The position numbers were made by a program, and so were the translations under genes. The notes beneath the pieces are model-generated. The model saw only the letters and a program-made list of their open reading frames with translations, made no database searches and was not told the DNA's origin. 64,000 bases of DNA from an uncultured Lachnospiraceae bacterium (lineage in GTDB: Bacteria; Bacillota; Clostridia; Lachnospirales; Lachnospiraceae). Positions 44,663 through 53,643 of this stretch are shown in pieces (the first letter of the stretch is position 1; each line of letters starts with the position of its first letter). Where the stretch lies: assembly GCA_910588815.1 (NCBI GenBank), contig CAJUQY010000005.1, positions 40,891 through 104,890 of the forward strand. The letters are read 5' to 3'.

Positions 44663-46318
44663 ATGTGGAAGGTAATGCTTGACAACAGGGAGCTTGAGGT
44701 GGAGGAAAACAGTACCCTCCTGTCTCTCGCAAAAAAGGTGCAGGGGGAATATGGCCATGATATCCTTCTGGCGTCGCTGGACGGAAAACTGACAGAACTT
44801 TACAAAACAGTGACAGACGGAAGCAGGATTTCTTTTTTCACGGCGGCAGACAAGCCGGGGATCCAGACCTATCACCGAAGCATGATCTTCCTGCTTGTAA
44901 AGGCCATTTATGCGGTGGCGGGCCGGGAGAACCTGGATAAGGTCTTAGTGGATTTTTCTGTCAGCAAAGGGGTGTATCTGGATGTCCGCGGACGCATTAC
45001 CGTAGATGAAGCCTTTGCGGAAAAGGTGGAGAAGAAAATGCGGAAGCTGGTGGAGGAAAAACTTCCCATCAGTAAGAGAAATGTCTCCACCGACGAGGCG
45101 GTGAAGCTTTTTGGGGAGTACCACATGTACGACAAGGAAAAGTTGTTCCGTTACCGCAGGGTATCCAGGGTGAATCTGTATAAAATCCGCGGCTTTGAGG
45201 ACTATAATTACGGTTATATGGTGCCGGATACGGGATATCTGAAATATTTTAAGCTTTATCCTTTTGACGGGGGCATTGTGATTCAGATGCCGGTCCAGAA
45301 GGAGCCGGAGATCGTTCCGGACTTCAATCCCGGTGAGAAGGTTTACCGCTGTCAGAAGGAGTCGTCCAAATGGGGAGAGGCTCTTGGTGTGGATACGGTG
45401 GGGGATCTCAATGAGTGGATCGTAAACGGTTCCGTCGGCGACCTGATCCTGGTTCAGGAGGCGCTGATGGAAAAACGTTTGGGAGAGATCGCCACCCAGA
45501 TCGCGGCAGACCGGAAGAAAAAGTTTGTCATGATCGCCGGACCGTCCTCCTCCGGAAAGACGAGTTTTTCCCACAGGCTTTCGATTCAGCTGAGGACCCT
45601 TGGATTAAAGCCGCACCCCATTGCTTTGGATAATTACTTTGTCAACAGAGAGGATACCCCCAAGGATGAATTCGGCGAGTACAATTTTGAGTGCCTGGAG
45701 GCTATCGACGTAAAGCAGTTTAATCGGGATATGACGGAGCTTTTGGAGGGAAAGACGGTGGCCATGCCTGCCTTCAATTTCAAAAAAGGGAGGCGGGAAT
45801 ATCGGGGCGATACCCTGACACTCGGTGCGGAGGATATTCTGGTCATTGAAGGGATCCATGGTTTAAATGATAAGCTGTCCTACAGCCTGGCCCCGGAAAA
45901 TAAGTATAAAATTTATATCAGCGCCCTGACTCAGTTAAATGTGGACGAGCATAACCGGATTCCCAGTACGGACGGACGGCTGATCCGGCGGATAGTGCGG
46001 GATGCGAGAACGAGAGGGACGGCGGCCAAGGACACCATTGCCATGTGGCCTTCAGTCCGGAGAGGTGAAGAGGAGAATATTTTTCCTTACCAGGAATCCG
46101 CAGACGTGGTCTTTAATTCTGCGCTCATTTACGAGCTGGCCGTATTGAAACCTTACGCAGAGCCGCTTCTCTTCGGGATTCCCAAGGATGCGCCGGAGTA
46201 TATGGAGGCTAAACGGCTGCTAAAATTCTTTGATTATTTTCTGACCGTGGTCAGTGACAATATCCCGAACAATTCTTTGCTCCGGGAGTTTATGGGAGGT
46301 AGCTGCTTCAATGTGTGA
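44663..46318 (+). CDS. TGS-domain nucleoside (uridine-type) kinase
   Basis: A 551-residue fusion. Residues 1 to about 60 are a TGS domain, followed by a region like the second additional domain of threonyl-tRNA synthetase. From about residue 285 a phosphoribulokinase/uridine kinase domain begins, with P-loop GPSSSGKTSFSHRL and LDNYFVNREDTP. This fusion is frequent in Clostridia and is annotated as nucleoside kinase; the role of the TGS part is unknown. Its last codons overlap the start of the GGDEF gene. Confidence 0.88.
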   Translation: MWKVMLDNRELEVEENSTLLSLAKKVQGEYGHDILLASLDGKLTELYKTVTDGSRISFFTAADKPGIQTYHRSMIFLLVKAIYAVAGRENLDKVLVDFSVSKGVYLDVRGRITVDEAFAEKVEKKMRKLVEEKLPISKRNVSTDEAVKLFGEYHMYDKEKLFRYRRVSRVNLYKIRGFEDYNYGYMVPDTGYLKYFKLYPFDGGIVIQMPVQKEPEIVPDFNPGEKVYRCQKESSKWGEALGVDTVGDLNEWIVNGSVGDLILVQEALMEKRLGEIATQIAADRKKKFVMIAGPSSSGKTSFSHRLSIQLRTLGLKPHPIALDNYFVNREDTPKDEFGEYNFECLEAIDVKQFNRDMTELLEGKTVAMPAFNFKKGRREYRGDTLTLGAEDILVIEGIHGLNDKLSYSLAPENKYKIYISALTQLNVDEHNRIPSTDGRLIRRIVRDARTRGTAAKDTIAMWPSVRRGEEENIFPYQESADVVFNSALIYELAVLKPYAEPLLFGIPKDAPEYMEAKRLLKFFDYFLTVVSDNIPNNSLLREFMGGSCFNV

Positions 46319-47348
46319 CAGAGAGTTTCAGCAGGCCTTGGAGGCGCTGGTAGTTTATGCGGAGGAATTGGCTTCGGGTGGAGTACCCGCAGCGCTTCCG
46401 GAAGAAATGAGTTTTTCGGATGAGAAATTCGGACGGTTATATCAGGCCTTGGAGCAGATTTCCGGGGAAATGGCGAAGCTCTGGGAGAAAGTGGCGAGGG
46501 TCGCGGCCATTGAGAATGACAACGAGCTTTTGGTGGAACTGCTCAGCCGGCGGAACGAATGGCTTCTGGTGGTGGACACCGACAGCAAGGAGATTTTGTA
46601 CTGCAATAAAAGGCGCAGTGGCAGGGAAGGGAAGGACGTGATTTGCGCGACCTGCAAAAAGCGGCTTTCTTTCCAGTCGGAGCTTTTGGAGTGGAATGAA
46701 GCGGAGTATGGAAACACAGACCAGTACAATGTCTGGGAGATGGAGGGGGAAAACGAAACCTGCTACCGCATCACCTCTTTCCCTGTGGAATGGAAGAACA
46801 AAAAATCCCATGTACATATTGTGGTGGATATTACGGATGAAAAAAAGATGGCCCATGCCCTCACCAGCAAAGCCTATCGGGATCCGGGAACCGGAATAAA
46901 AAACAGGCTGTTTTTTGAGGAGTATATGGAGGGTATCCTGAAGGAGCGGCGGGAGGCCACGCTTTGCTATCTGGACTTGGACGGATTAAAGTACGTCAAC
47001 GACACTTTTGGACATGTAGAAGGGGACATCTATATCCAGACCTTTGTGGAGGTGATCCGGAGCAATTTCCGAAATGACGACACCTTTGCCCGGACAGGCG
47101 GAGACGAGTTTTGTCTGGTTCTTACCGGACGCATCAAAGACCTTATCAACCGTAAGATGGCAGAGATTTTGGAAGGGTTTCAGGCGGTGGATAACAGGGA
47201 ATATCAATGCAGCTTCAGCTACGGCATTGTAGAGATCACAGGGAAGGACAACGAGTGGACTCTGGATGAGATTCTCCAGGAAGCGGACAGAACCATGTAT
47301 GAGTGCAAACGCAAGAATAAAGAAAAGTATCCGGCCCTGGTCCGATAA
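46311..47348 (+). CDS. Diguanylate cyclase with PAS-like sensor (GGDEF protein)
   Basis: A 345-residue soluble protein. The ATG at 46311 lies inside the end of the kinase gene with GGGAGGT upstream. A helical start and a PAS-like domain (about 75 to 185, WLLVVDTDSKEILYCN) precede the GGDEF domain, which has an intact TGGDEF active site and an RxxD inhibitory site (RNDD) five residues before it. Expected to make c-di-GMP under feedback control. Three clustered Cys in the PAS-like region (YCN, ICATCKK) could bind a metal or sense redox state. Confidence 0.88.
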   Translation: MCDREFQQALEALVVYAEELASGGVPAALPEEMSFSDEKFGRLYQALEQISGEMAKLWEKVARVAAIENDNELLVELLSRRNEWLLVVDTDSKEILYCNKRRSGREGKDVICATCKKRLSFQSELLEWNEAEYGNTDQYNVWEMEGENETCYRITSFPVEWKNKKSHVHIVVDITDEKKMAHALTSKAYRDPGTGIKNRLFFEEYMEGILKERREATLCYLDLDGLKYVNDTFGHVEGDIYIQTFVEVIRSNFRNDDTFARTGGDEFCLVLTGRIKDLINRKMAEILEGFQAVDNREYQCSFSYGIVEITGKDNEWTLDEILQEADRTMYECKRKNKEKYPALVR

Positions 47349-47388
47349 CAAAAAGAATAAAGTTTTGTCGGATTATGGAAGATAATGG

Positions 47389-47418
47389 CTGACAAACCTG
47401 CAGGACCCATGGTATAAT
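47389..47418 (+). promoter_or_regulatory. Promoter of the coiled-coil protein gene
   Basis: CTGACA (47389-47394), 18-base spacer, TATAAT (47413-47418), 26 bases before the start codon. Confidence 0.65.
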
Positions 47419-47444
47419 GGAGAGCGGAGCGAGGAGGTGTAAGG

Positions 47445-47918
47445 ATGGCCTTGACGAATCGAGATCTGGAAGCATTATCCGGATTGTTAAAGGAGACGTT
47501 GAAGTCTGAATTACAGCCGATGAAGGCGGGGCTCCAATGCCTTGGGACAGATGCCAGAGAGCTTAAGTCCAATATGGAACAGGTGCTTTTGGAAACCGCT
47601 AAAATACAGCCGATAAAAGAAGATATCCAGCTTTTGAAGGAGGAGACGGCAGGCTTCAAGACAGATGTGGGGATTTTGAAGATCGACATGGTAACCTTTA
47701 AGTTTGACCTGTCGGATGCGAAGGAAGAGGTTCGGTATCTCAAGCGGAAGGTGGAGAATGTGGTCGTGCCCCAGATGCTCCTTTTGGGGGACGGACTTCC
47801 GGGAGAGGAAGGGCGGCCGGCAAAGGAAGCGGAGCGGCTGGAGGCCCTGGAGGCAGATGTGGCTTTTCTGAAACAGAAGGTGGCCGAGCAGGAACAAAAG
47901 ATACAGAAACTGGCGTGA
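47445..47918 (+). CDS. Coiled-coil protein of unknown function
   Basis: A 157-residue hydrophilic protein with heptad-like repeats through most of its length (for example EDIQLLKEETAGFKTDVGI and a C-terminal ALEADVAFLKQKVAEQEQK), broken by a Gly/Pro turn near residue 118. GAGGTGTAAGG precedes the start. It has its own promoter and terminator. No family recognised. Confidence 0.75.
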   Translation: MALTNRDLEALSGLLKETLKSELQPMKAGLQCLGTDARELKSNMEQVLLETAKIQPIKEDIQLLKEETAGFKTDVGILKIDMVTFKFDLSDAKEEVRYLKRKVENVVVPQMLLLGDGLPGEEGRPAKEAERLEALEADVAFLKQKVAEQEQKIQKLA

Positions 47919-47925
47919 GCCATAG

Positions 47926-47960
47926 ATACGGCAGGGGAGAGCTCTCCTGCTGTATTTTTC
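47926..47960 (+). terminator. Rho-independent terminator
   Basis: ATACGGCAGGGGAGAGC and the following CTCTCCTGCTGTAT pair into a long hairpin followed by TTTTTC, just after the coiled-coil gene. Confidence 0.85.
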
Positions 47961-47991
47961 TTCGCAGCAGGAAATTTCGTTCTCTATACGA

Positions 47992-48000
47992 CCCCCCCCC
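47992..48000. repeat. Homopolymeric C9 tract
   Basis: Nine consecutive C in the spacer between the terminator at 47926-47960 and the next gene, about 38 bases upstream of its -10 TATACT (48038-48043; the -35 TGTTAA at 48015-48020 is weak). Such tracts slip during replication and are also prone to sequencing error. Confidence 0.6.
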
Positions 48001-48076
48001 TTCTCAATTTTTACTGTTAAATTTCTAAGGAACATGCTATACTATAAAAGATTTTGATGGGCGAAGGAGGGTACCG

Positions 48077-48439
48077 ATGAACCGCTGTATGGAAACTCAG
48101 GCACAGATCACGGATTACATAGACGGTAGTCTGCCGCCGGATAAGCTGGAGGGATTTATCGACCATATCAATTCCTGTGAGGAATGCAGGGAAGAACTGA
48201 ATATTTATTATACCCTGTATCTGGGGATCTTGCAGCTGGAGCATGAGGACGAAGAGGTAGGGGAGCTTTATGATCTGGACGGCGCTTTGGCAGAAGAGCT
48301 GGATCATTCGGAACTCCTCATTAAACGGCGGCATTTTATGCAGGGACTTCGCTACGTGATCTATACGACGGCGTTTTGGTGTATCTTTTTGGCAGTGCTG
48401 TTTCAGCTTCGGATTTTTGCTGATTTGGGCGTATTGTAG
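48077..48439 (+). CDS. Zinc-finger anti-sigma-like membrane protein
   Basis: A 120-residue protein with AAGGAGGG upstream. The N-terminal QITDYIDGSLP and FIDHINSCEECREEL (H-x3-C-x2-C) match the zf-HC2 domain of anti-sigma factors. A single membrane segment lies near the C-terminus (about 90 to 112). No ECF sigma factor gene is adjacent, so it is either an orphan or binds another partner. Ends 17 bases before polA. Confidence 0.7.
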   Translation: MNRCMETQAQITDYIDGSLPPDKLEGFIDHINSCEECREELNIYYTLYLGILQLEHEDEEVGELYDLDGALAEELDHSELLIKRRHFMQGLRYVIYTTAFWCIFLAVLFQLRIFADLGVL

Positions 48440-48456
48440 CAGGGAAAGGAAGGAAG

Positions 48457-51120
48457 ATGGGAGAAAAGATTGTACTGATCGACGGATACAGCATTTTGAA
48501 CCGGGCTTTTTACGGAATTCATGCGGGGATGACCAATTTCGAGGGACTTCACACCAATGCTGTATACGGATTTTTAAATATTCTGCTTAAAATTCTGGAC
48601 GAGGAGAGGCCGGATTATCTGGCGGTAGCCTTTGACGTGAAGGCGCCCACCTTCCGCCATAAGCTTTACGACGCCTATAAGGGAACCAGGAAGGGGATGC
48701 CCGACGAGCTTCATGAGCAGGTGCCCATTACGAAGGAGGTCCTTTCGGCTATGGGGATTCCCACGGCGGAGCTTTCCGGCTATGAGGCGGACGATATACT
48801 GGGGACTCTCTCGGCCAGGTGTGAGGCGTTGGGGCTTTCGGTGGTGCTGGTCTCCGGGGACAGAGATCTGCTGCAGCTTGCCAGCGAGAAGACAAAGGTG
48901 CGGATTCCGAGGACAAAGGGCGGCGCTACCACGGTGGAGGATTATTATGCCCGGGATGTATTCGAGAAGCTAGGCGTTACACCGAAGGAATTTATCGACG
49001 TGAAAGCCCTCATGGGGGATTCTTCCGACAACATTCCGGGGGTGGCGGGCATCGGCGAAAAGACGGCCTATGCGCTGATCAAAGAGTACCACAGCCTGGA
49101 AGCGGTCTATGGCCATTTGGAGAGTATTAAGCCGGAGCGGGCGAGAAAGGCTCTGGCGGCGGACGGGGGAAGAGAACAGGCGGAACTTTCCAAGACCCTG
49201 GCGGCCATCGACCGGGGCTGCCCGGTGGAATTTACCCTGGAGTCGGCGAAAGTGGGAACGCTTTTTACGCCGGAGGCTTATGAGATCATGAAGCGTCTGG
49301 AGTTAAAAAGCCTGCTCACCAGGTTCGAGGCGGAAAGCCAGACGAAGAATGCGGTAGAAGATCAGTTCCTTCTGATCGATGAACTTCCCGGGGCCGAACG
49401 GGTATTTGAGGAGGCTGAAAAGGCCGGACGGCTGGGAATGCAGCTGATCATCGAACAGGGAGAGGTATTCGGGCTTTCCCTGGCATATGGGGAAGAGGAT
49501 ATCTATTTTATGGAAGCCGGAGGGTTTTTGACCGGTGAATATCTGGCGGGGAAGGCGGCCGGGCTTGGCAAAAAGAAAGAGGTCTGGGCGCTGGATTTGA
49601 AGGAGATGCTGCCCTTTTTGGAGGCCTCTTCGGGAATGGAATTTTCGGAACAGGAAGGTCTTTACGATGCCGGGGTGGCGGGATATCTCTTGAATCCACT
49701 GAAGAGCGGTTATACCTACGACGGCCTGGCCGGTGAATATCTGGGGATGACGGTGCCCTCCAGGAGCGATCTTCTGGGGAAGGCCGGATATGGGGTTTCT
49801 CTGTCGGAAAACCCGGAGGCGGCTCTTTCCTGTTTCTGCTATATGGCCTATACGGCTTTTGCCGCGGGGCCGGTCCTCGGGGAGAAGCTTAAAGAGACCG
49901 GGATGCGGGAGCTGTTTTTGAGGATCGAGATGCCCTTGATTTACAGCCTGTACCATATGGAGCGGGAAGGGATCCGGGTGGAGCGGGAGGAATTGTCCGT
50001 TTACGGAGATACTCTGAAGGTGCAGATCGACCGTCTGGAGCGGGAGATTTACGAGCTTTCCGGGGAGACCTTTAATATCAATTCACCGAAGCAGCTGGGA
50101 GTGATTTTGTTTGAGAAGCTAAAGCTCCCTTACGGTAAGAAGACGAAAACAGGATATTCCACGTCGGCGGACATTTTGGAAAAACTGGCTCCGGAGCATC
50201 CCTTTGTGGCGAAGATTCTGGAATACCGGCAGCTTGCAAAATTAAAATCCACGTATGCAGACGGGCTGGCGGCTTTTATCATGCCGGACGGGCGGATCCA
50301 CGGAAAGTTTAACCAGACCGTCACGGCCACGGGGCGGATCAGCAGTGCGGAGCCCAATCTTCAGAATATTCCGGTCCGCATGGCCCTGGGGCGGGAGATA
50401 CGGAAGGTCTTTGTGCCGAGGGAAGGCTTTGTGTTTGTGGACGCGGACTATTCCCAGATTGAGCTTCGGGTCCTTGCCCACATGTCGGGGGACGAACGGC
50501 TCATCGAGGCTTATCATCAGGCTCAGGATATCCACCGGATCACGGCGTCCCAGGTATTCCACACCCCCTTCGAGGAAGTGACCGACCTGCAGAGGAGAAA
50601 CGCCAAGGCGGTGAATTTTGGAATTGTATACGGCATCAGCGCCTTCGGACTCAGCGAAGATTTAAGTATCAGCAGGAAAGAGGCGCTCGACTACATTGAC
50701 CAGTATTTTGAAACTTATCCGGGTGTGAAGGCGTTCCTGGACGGGCTGGTGGCCCAGGCGAAGGAGCAGGGCTATGTATCCACCCTGTATGGGCGCAGGC
50801 GTCCCGTCCCGGAGCTTACCTCTTCCAATTTTATGCAGAGGAATTTTGGCGAGCGGGTGGCTATGAACAGCCCCATCCAGGGGACGGCCGCCGACATCAT
50901 GAAGATCGCCATGGTGGAGGTGGACCGGAGGCTTAAGCGGGAGGGCCTTAAGTCCCGCTTGATTTTGCAGATCCACGACGAGCTTTTGGTGGAAACGGCT
51001 CTCTCGGAGGTGGAGCAGGTGAAAGCTATCCTTCTTGAAGAGATGGACGGGGCGGCGAAGCTTTCGGTGCCCTTGGAGATTGACATGAATGTGGGAAAAA
51101 GCTGGTTTGAGACGAAGTGA
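48457..51120 (+). CDS. polA: DNA polymerase I
   Basis: An 887-residue repair and Okazaki-fragment polymerase. The 5'-3' exonuclease domain (LIDGYSILNRAFYG, LMGDSSDNIPGV) is intact. The middle 3'-5' exonuclease domain is degenerate: LGMQLIIEQG stands where the DxE acids should be, as in other Firmicute PolA. The polymerase domain has motif A DADYSQIELRVLAH, motif B RRNAKAVNFGIVYG and motif C QIHDELLVE. Normal length for the family. Confidence 0.97.
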   Translation: MGEKIVLIDGYSILNRAFYGIHAGMTNFEGLHTNAVYGFLNILLKILDEERPDYLAVAFDVKAPTFRHKLYDAYKGTRKGMPDELHEQVPITKEVLSAMGIPTAELSGYEADDILGTLSARCEALGLSVVLVSGDRDLLQLASEKTKVRIPRTKGGATTVEDYYARDVFEKLGVTPKEFIDVKALMGDSSDNIPGVAGIGEKTAYALIKEYHSLEAVYGHLESIKPERARKALAADGGREQAELSKTLAAIDRGCPVEFTLESAKVGTLFTPEAYEIMKRLELKSLLTRFEAESQTKNAVEDQFLLIDELPGAERVFEEAEKAGRLGMQLIIEQGEVFGLSLAYGEEDIYFMEAGGFLTGEYLAGKAAGLGKKKEVWALDLKEMLPFLEASSGMEFSEQEGLYDAGVAGYLLNPLKSGYTYDGLAGEYLGMTVPSRSDLLGKAGYGVSLSENPEAALSCFCYMAYTAFAAGPVLGEKLKETGMRELFLRIEMPLIYSLYHMEREGIRVEREELSVYGDTLKVQIDRLEREIYELSGETFNINSPKQLGVILFEKLKLPYGKKTKTGYSTSADILEKLAPEHPFVAKILEYRQLAKLKSTYADGLAAFIMPDGRIHGKFNQTVTATGRISSAEPNLQNIPVRMALGREIRKVFVPREGFVFVDADYSQIELRVLAHMSGDERLIEAYHQAQDIHRITASQVFHTPFEEVTDLQRRNAKAVNFGIVYGISAFGLSEDLSISRKEALDYIDQYFETYPGVKAFLDGLVAQAKEQGYVSTLYGRRRPVPELTSSNFMQRNFGERVAMNSPIQGTAADIMKIAMVEVDRRLKREGLKSRLILQIHDELLVETALSEVEQVKAILLEEMDGAAKLSVPLEIDMNVGKSWFETK

Positions 51121-51133
51121 CCGCTGGAGGCGG

Positions 51134-52792
51134 ATGGAGAAGATGAAGATATTGCTGAAAAACGGGAAAATATATGACGGTACGGGGTCAGATGCCTTTG
51201 TGGGAGATATTTTGATTGAGGGCGACCGGATCAGGAAGGTTGCAGGCCGGATCTTGGATGAGGCGGATCAGGTTGTCGATCTTTTCGGCTGTTCGGTTTC
51301 CTCCGGCTGGATCGACGGCCATTCCCACAATGACTGGTTTGCCATTAAGAAGGAGCCGCTCCCTTATTTTGAACCTTTTATCCGGCAGGGGATCACCACC
51401 TTTGTGGCCGGAAACTGCGGCATTTCCGAGACAGGCTTTGAGAGGGACTGCAAATATACGGACAAAATGGGAGGCGGCCTGTTTTTCTTTCAGGACACGA
51501 CGGGAAAGTACGGGACCATGGAGGAATTTTTCGGGGCCATTGACCGGAATTGCCCCTGTAACATCGCCGCCCTGGTGGGGCATTGCTCTGCCCGTGCGGC
51601 AGTGGCAGGCTCCGAGAACAGAAAGCTTACTGCCGAGGAGGAGCGGCGGATGCTTGCGATTCTTGAGAAGAACCTGCAGCAGGGGGCGGCCGGTATCTCC
51701 CTCGGACTCATGTACGAGCCGGGGCTTTATGCGGAGCGGGAAGAGCTGAAAAAGGTTGCGGAGCTGTGTGTGAAGTATAAGAAACCCCTGACGGTCCATC
51801 CCAGGGCGAATTCGGCGGTATCTATGGCCTACCCGGAGCTTCTTGGAAGGTCACATCTGCTCCGCGCCGTCGATGAGCTGGTGGATATTTCGAAGGGAAC
51901 AGATCTGAAACTGCAGTATTCCCATGCGATCTTTGTGGGAAAGCGCTCCCTGAAGGACAAGGATGAGTTTGTCCGGATCATAGAAAAGCTCCGTGCGGAC
52001 GGTGTGGACGCCTGGTTTGACATTTATAACGAATGCATGGGAGTTTCTGTGATCACGGTGATTCTTCCGGCCTGGTATCAGGGGATGAGTGAGGAAGAGA
52101 GGAAAAAGCCTTGGAACCGAATGAAGCTTTCTCTTCTGATCAAAGCGAGCAGCCTGCTGCTCGGGTTCGGTTTTGATGACATCGAGGTTGCCTATATTGG
52201 CAGTGGGTATGAGCGGTATGAGGGAAAGACGGTCCGTCAGATCGCAAAGGAGGAGGGCATGAAAGATCTGGATGCCTATCTGATGCTCTGCGAAAAGAGC
52301 AATTTTCAGGGCAGGGTGAATATGTCTCCCTATTCCACCCCTGAGATTATCGGCGAATTTGAGGGAAATGACCATTGCTTTTATATGACGGATGCCTGGG
52401 TGGAGGAGCATGGGATCCAGAATCCTGCCATTTACGATTGTTATCCGAAGTTTATCCGGGATGCGCTTCTTGGCAAAGGCTGTTCCCTCCCCGCGGCTGT
52501 CCGGAAGATGACGGGCGCCATAGCGGACCGGTTTCAGCTGGAGGGCAGGGGTTATGTGAAGGAAGGCTGTTTTGCGGATTTCACCGTTTTCCGTGAGGAT
52601 GTGATCAGGCAGGCGGTGCCGGACCAGTCCCGTCCTTTCGGGATTGAGAAGGTATGGATCAACGGGAAGATGGTGTTAGACGGCGGGACAGTCAGAGAAG
52701 AAGAATTGAAAACAGCCGGAAGGGCGCTGCCGGTATTTGGTTCCTTGGGCGTTCGCCAAACGGATGCGCCTGAAAAGGAGAGCATGAGATGA
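51134..52792 (+). CDS. Amidohydrolase, N-acyl-D-amino-acid deacylase-like
   Basis: About 552 residues. ATG at 51134 or at 51143 (MKILLKNGKIYDG); GGAGG lies at 51126-51130. GWIDGHSHNDWF gives the first metal-binding His pair, VHPRANS and LQYSHAIFVG the later ones, and the C-terminal RGYVKEGCFADFTVF is typical of the D-aminoacylase/dihydroorotase-type superfamily. Cytoplasmic. Likely cleaves an N-acyl-D-amino acid or related amide; the substrate is not readable. Its last codon overlaps coaE. Confidence 0.8.
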   Translation: MEKMKILLKNGKIYDGTGSDAFVGDILIEGDRIRKVAGRILDEADQVVDLFGCSVSSGWIDGHSHNDWFAIKKEPLPYFEPFIRQGITTFVAGNCGISETGFERDCKYTDKMGGGLFFFQDTTGKYGTMEEFFGAIDRNCPCNIAALVGHCSARAAVAGSENRKLTAEEERRMLAILEKNLQQGAAGISLGLMYEPGLYAEREELKKVAELCVKYKKPLTVHPRANSAVSMAYPELLGRSHLLRAVDELVDISKGTDLKLQYSHAIFVGKRSLKDKDEFVRIIEKLRADGVDAWFDIYNECMGVSVITVILPAWYQGMSEEERKKPWNRMKLSLLIKASSLLLGFGFDDIEVAYIGSGYERYEGKTVRQIAKEEGMKDLDAYLMLCEKSNFQGRVNMSPYSTPEIIGEFEGNDHCFYMTDAWVEEHGIQNPAIYDCYPKFIRDALLGKGCSLPAAVRKMTGAIADRFQLEGRGYVKEGCFADFTVFREDVIRQAVPDQSRPFGIEKVWINGKMVLDGGTVREEELKTAGRALPVFGSLGVRQTDAPEKESMR

Positions 52793-53427
52793 GGGTCATC
52801 GGTGTGACAGGCGGGGTCGGGGCCGGAAAAAGCATGGTTCTGGCAATTCTGAAAAACGAGTACGGAGCCAGGCTCCTTTCCGCCGATGAGATCGGCAGAG
52901 AGCTGATGGAGCCGGGAGCCGCCTGTTTCTGCCCGGTGGTAAAGGCATTCGGAGAGGACGTGGTCGGGGCGGACGGGCGTCTTGACCGGGGAAAGCTTGC
53001 CGGGACGGTATTTGAGGATGCAAAGGCTCTGGAATGTCTGAACGGGATTATCCATCCGGCGGTGCGGCAGGAAATCGAGGAGAGGCTTGGCAGGTGGAAA
53101 TATGAGGAGAGCAGAGAGGGGGATGCGCAGGCGTGCTTAGCGGTCATCGAATCGGCGATCCTCCTGGAAGCCGGCTATGAGGAGATCTGTGAGGAGATCT
53201 GGTATGTGTACGCCTCGGAGGAAACGCGGATGAGGAGACTTGAGGAAAGCCGGGGCTATACGAGGGAGAGGTGCTTACGTGTGATGGAACATCAGATGGG
53301 GGAAGAAGAGTTTCGGGAGCGGGCTTCCGTGACGATCCGGAATGATGGCGACATCGAGGGGATGCGGGAGCAGATCAGAGAATTGTTAAAGGCGAGGAAA
53401 TGCAAATATAAATCCGGTAAAGGATAG
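52789..53427 (+). CDS. coaE: Dephospho-CoA kinase
   Basis: A 212-residue kinase for the last step of coenzyme A synthesis. P-loop VTGGVGAGKS at the N-terminus, LSADEIGREL, and HPAVRQEIEE typical of CoaE. Start codon overlaps the previous stop (ATGA). Usual place near polA in this group. Confidence 0.93.
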   Translation: MRVIGVTGGVGAGKSMVLAILKNEYGARLLSADEIGRELMEPGAACFCPVVKAFGEDVVGADGRLDRGKLAGTVFEDAKALECLNGIIHPAVRQEIEERLGRWKYEESREGDAQACLAVIESAILLEAGYEEICEEIWYVYASEETRMRRLEESRGYTRERCLRVMEHQMGEEEFRERASVTIRNDGDIEGMREQIRELLKARKCKYKSGKG

Positions 53428-53459
53428 GGAAGGGCCGTCTGCACCCGGCTGGGATGCGG

Positions 53460-53488
53460 TTGACAGAGCCTGCGGGAGGGTTTATCCA
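53460..53488 (+). promoter_or_regulatory. Possible promoter of the WalJ-type gene
   Basis: TTGACA (53460-53465), 17-base spacer, TATCCA. It would give a leader of about 150 bases containing a hairpin with ACTC/GAGT and GGGG/CCCC arms around 53533-53570 and a second hairpin TCCAG/CTGGA at 53585-53600 followed by TTTTG. Confidence 0.45.
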
Positions 53489-53643
53489 AACCAGAAGGAA
53501 CCCAGGCACCATTTCGCATCGTTGATTTAAGTGGAGACTCGGAGGGGATGGCCCCCTGGATGGAGTCCGTGAGATAAGACATGGTCCAGGCATAGCTGGA
53601 TTTTGAAAGTTGAAATATGGCAGAAAAGCGAGGAAGAGAGAAT

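Noticed and set aside
53428..53540. Possible SRP (4.5S) RNA because of an AACCAGAAGGAACCC segment
   Set aside because: The exact SRP core (GGTCCGGAAGGAAGCAGC type) and its symmetric loops are not present; only a loose resemblance.
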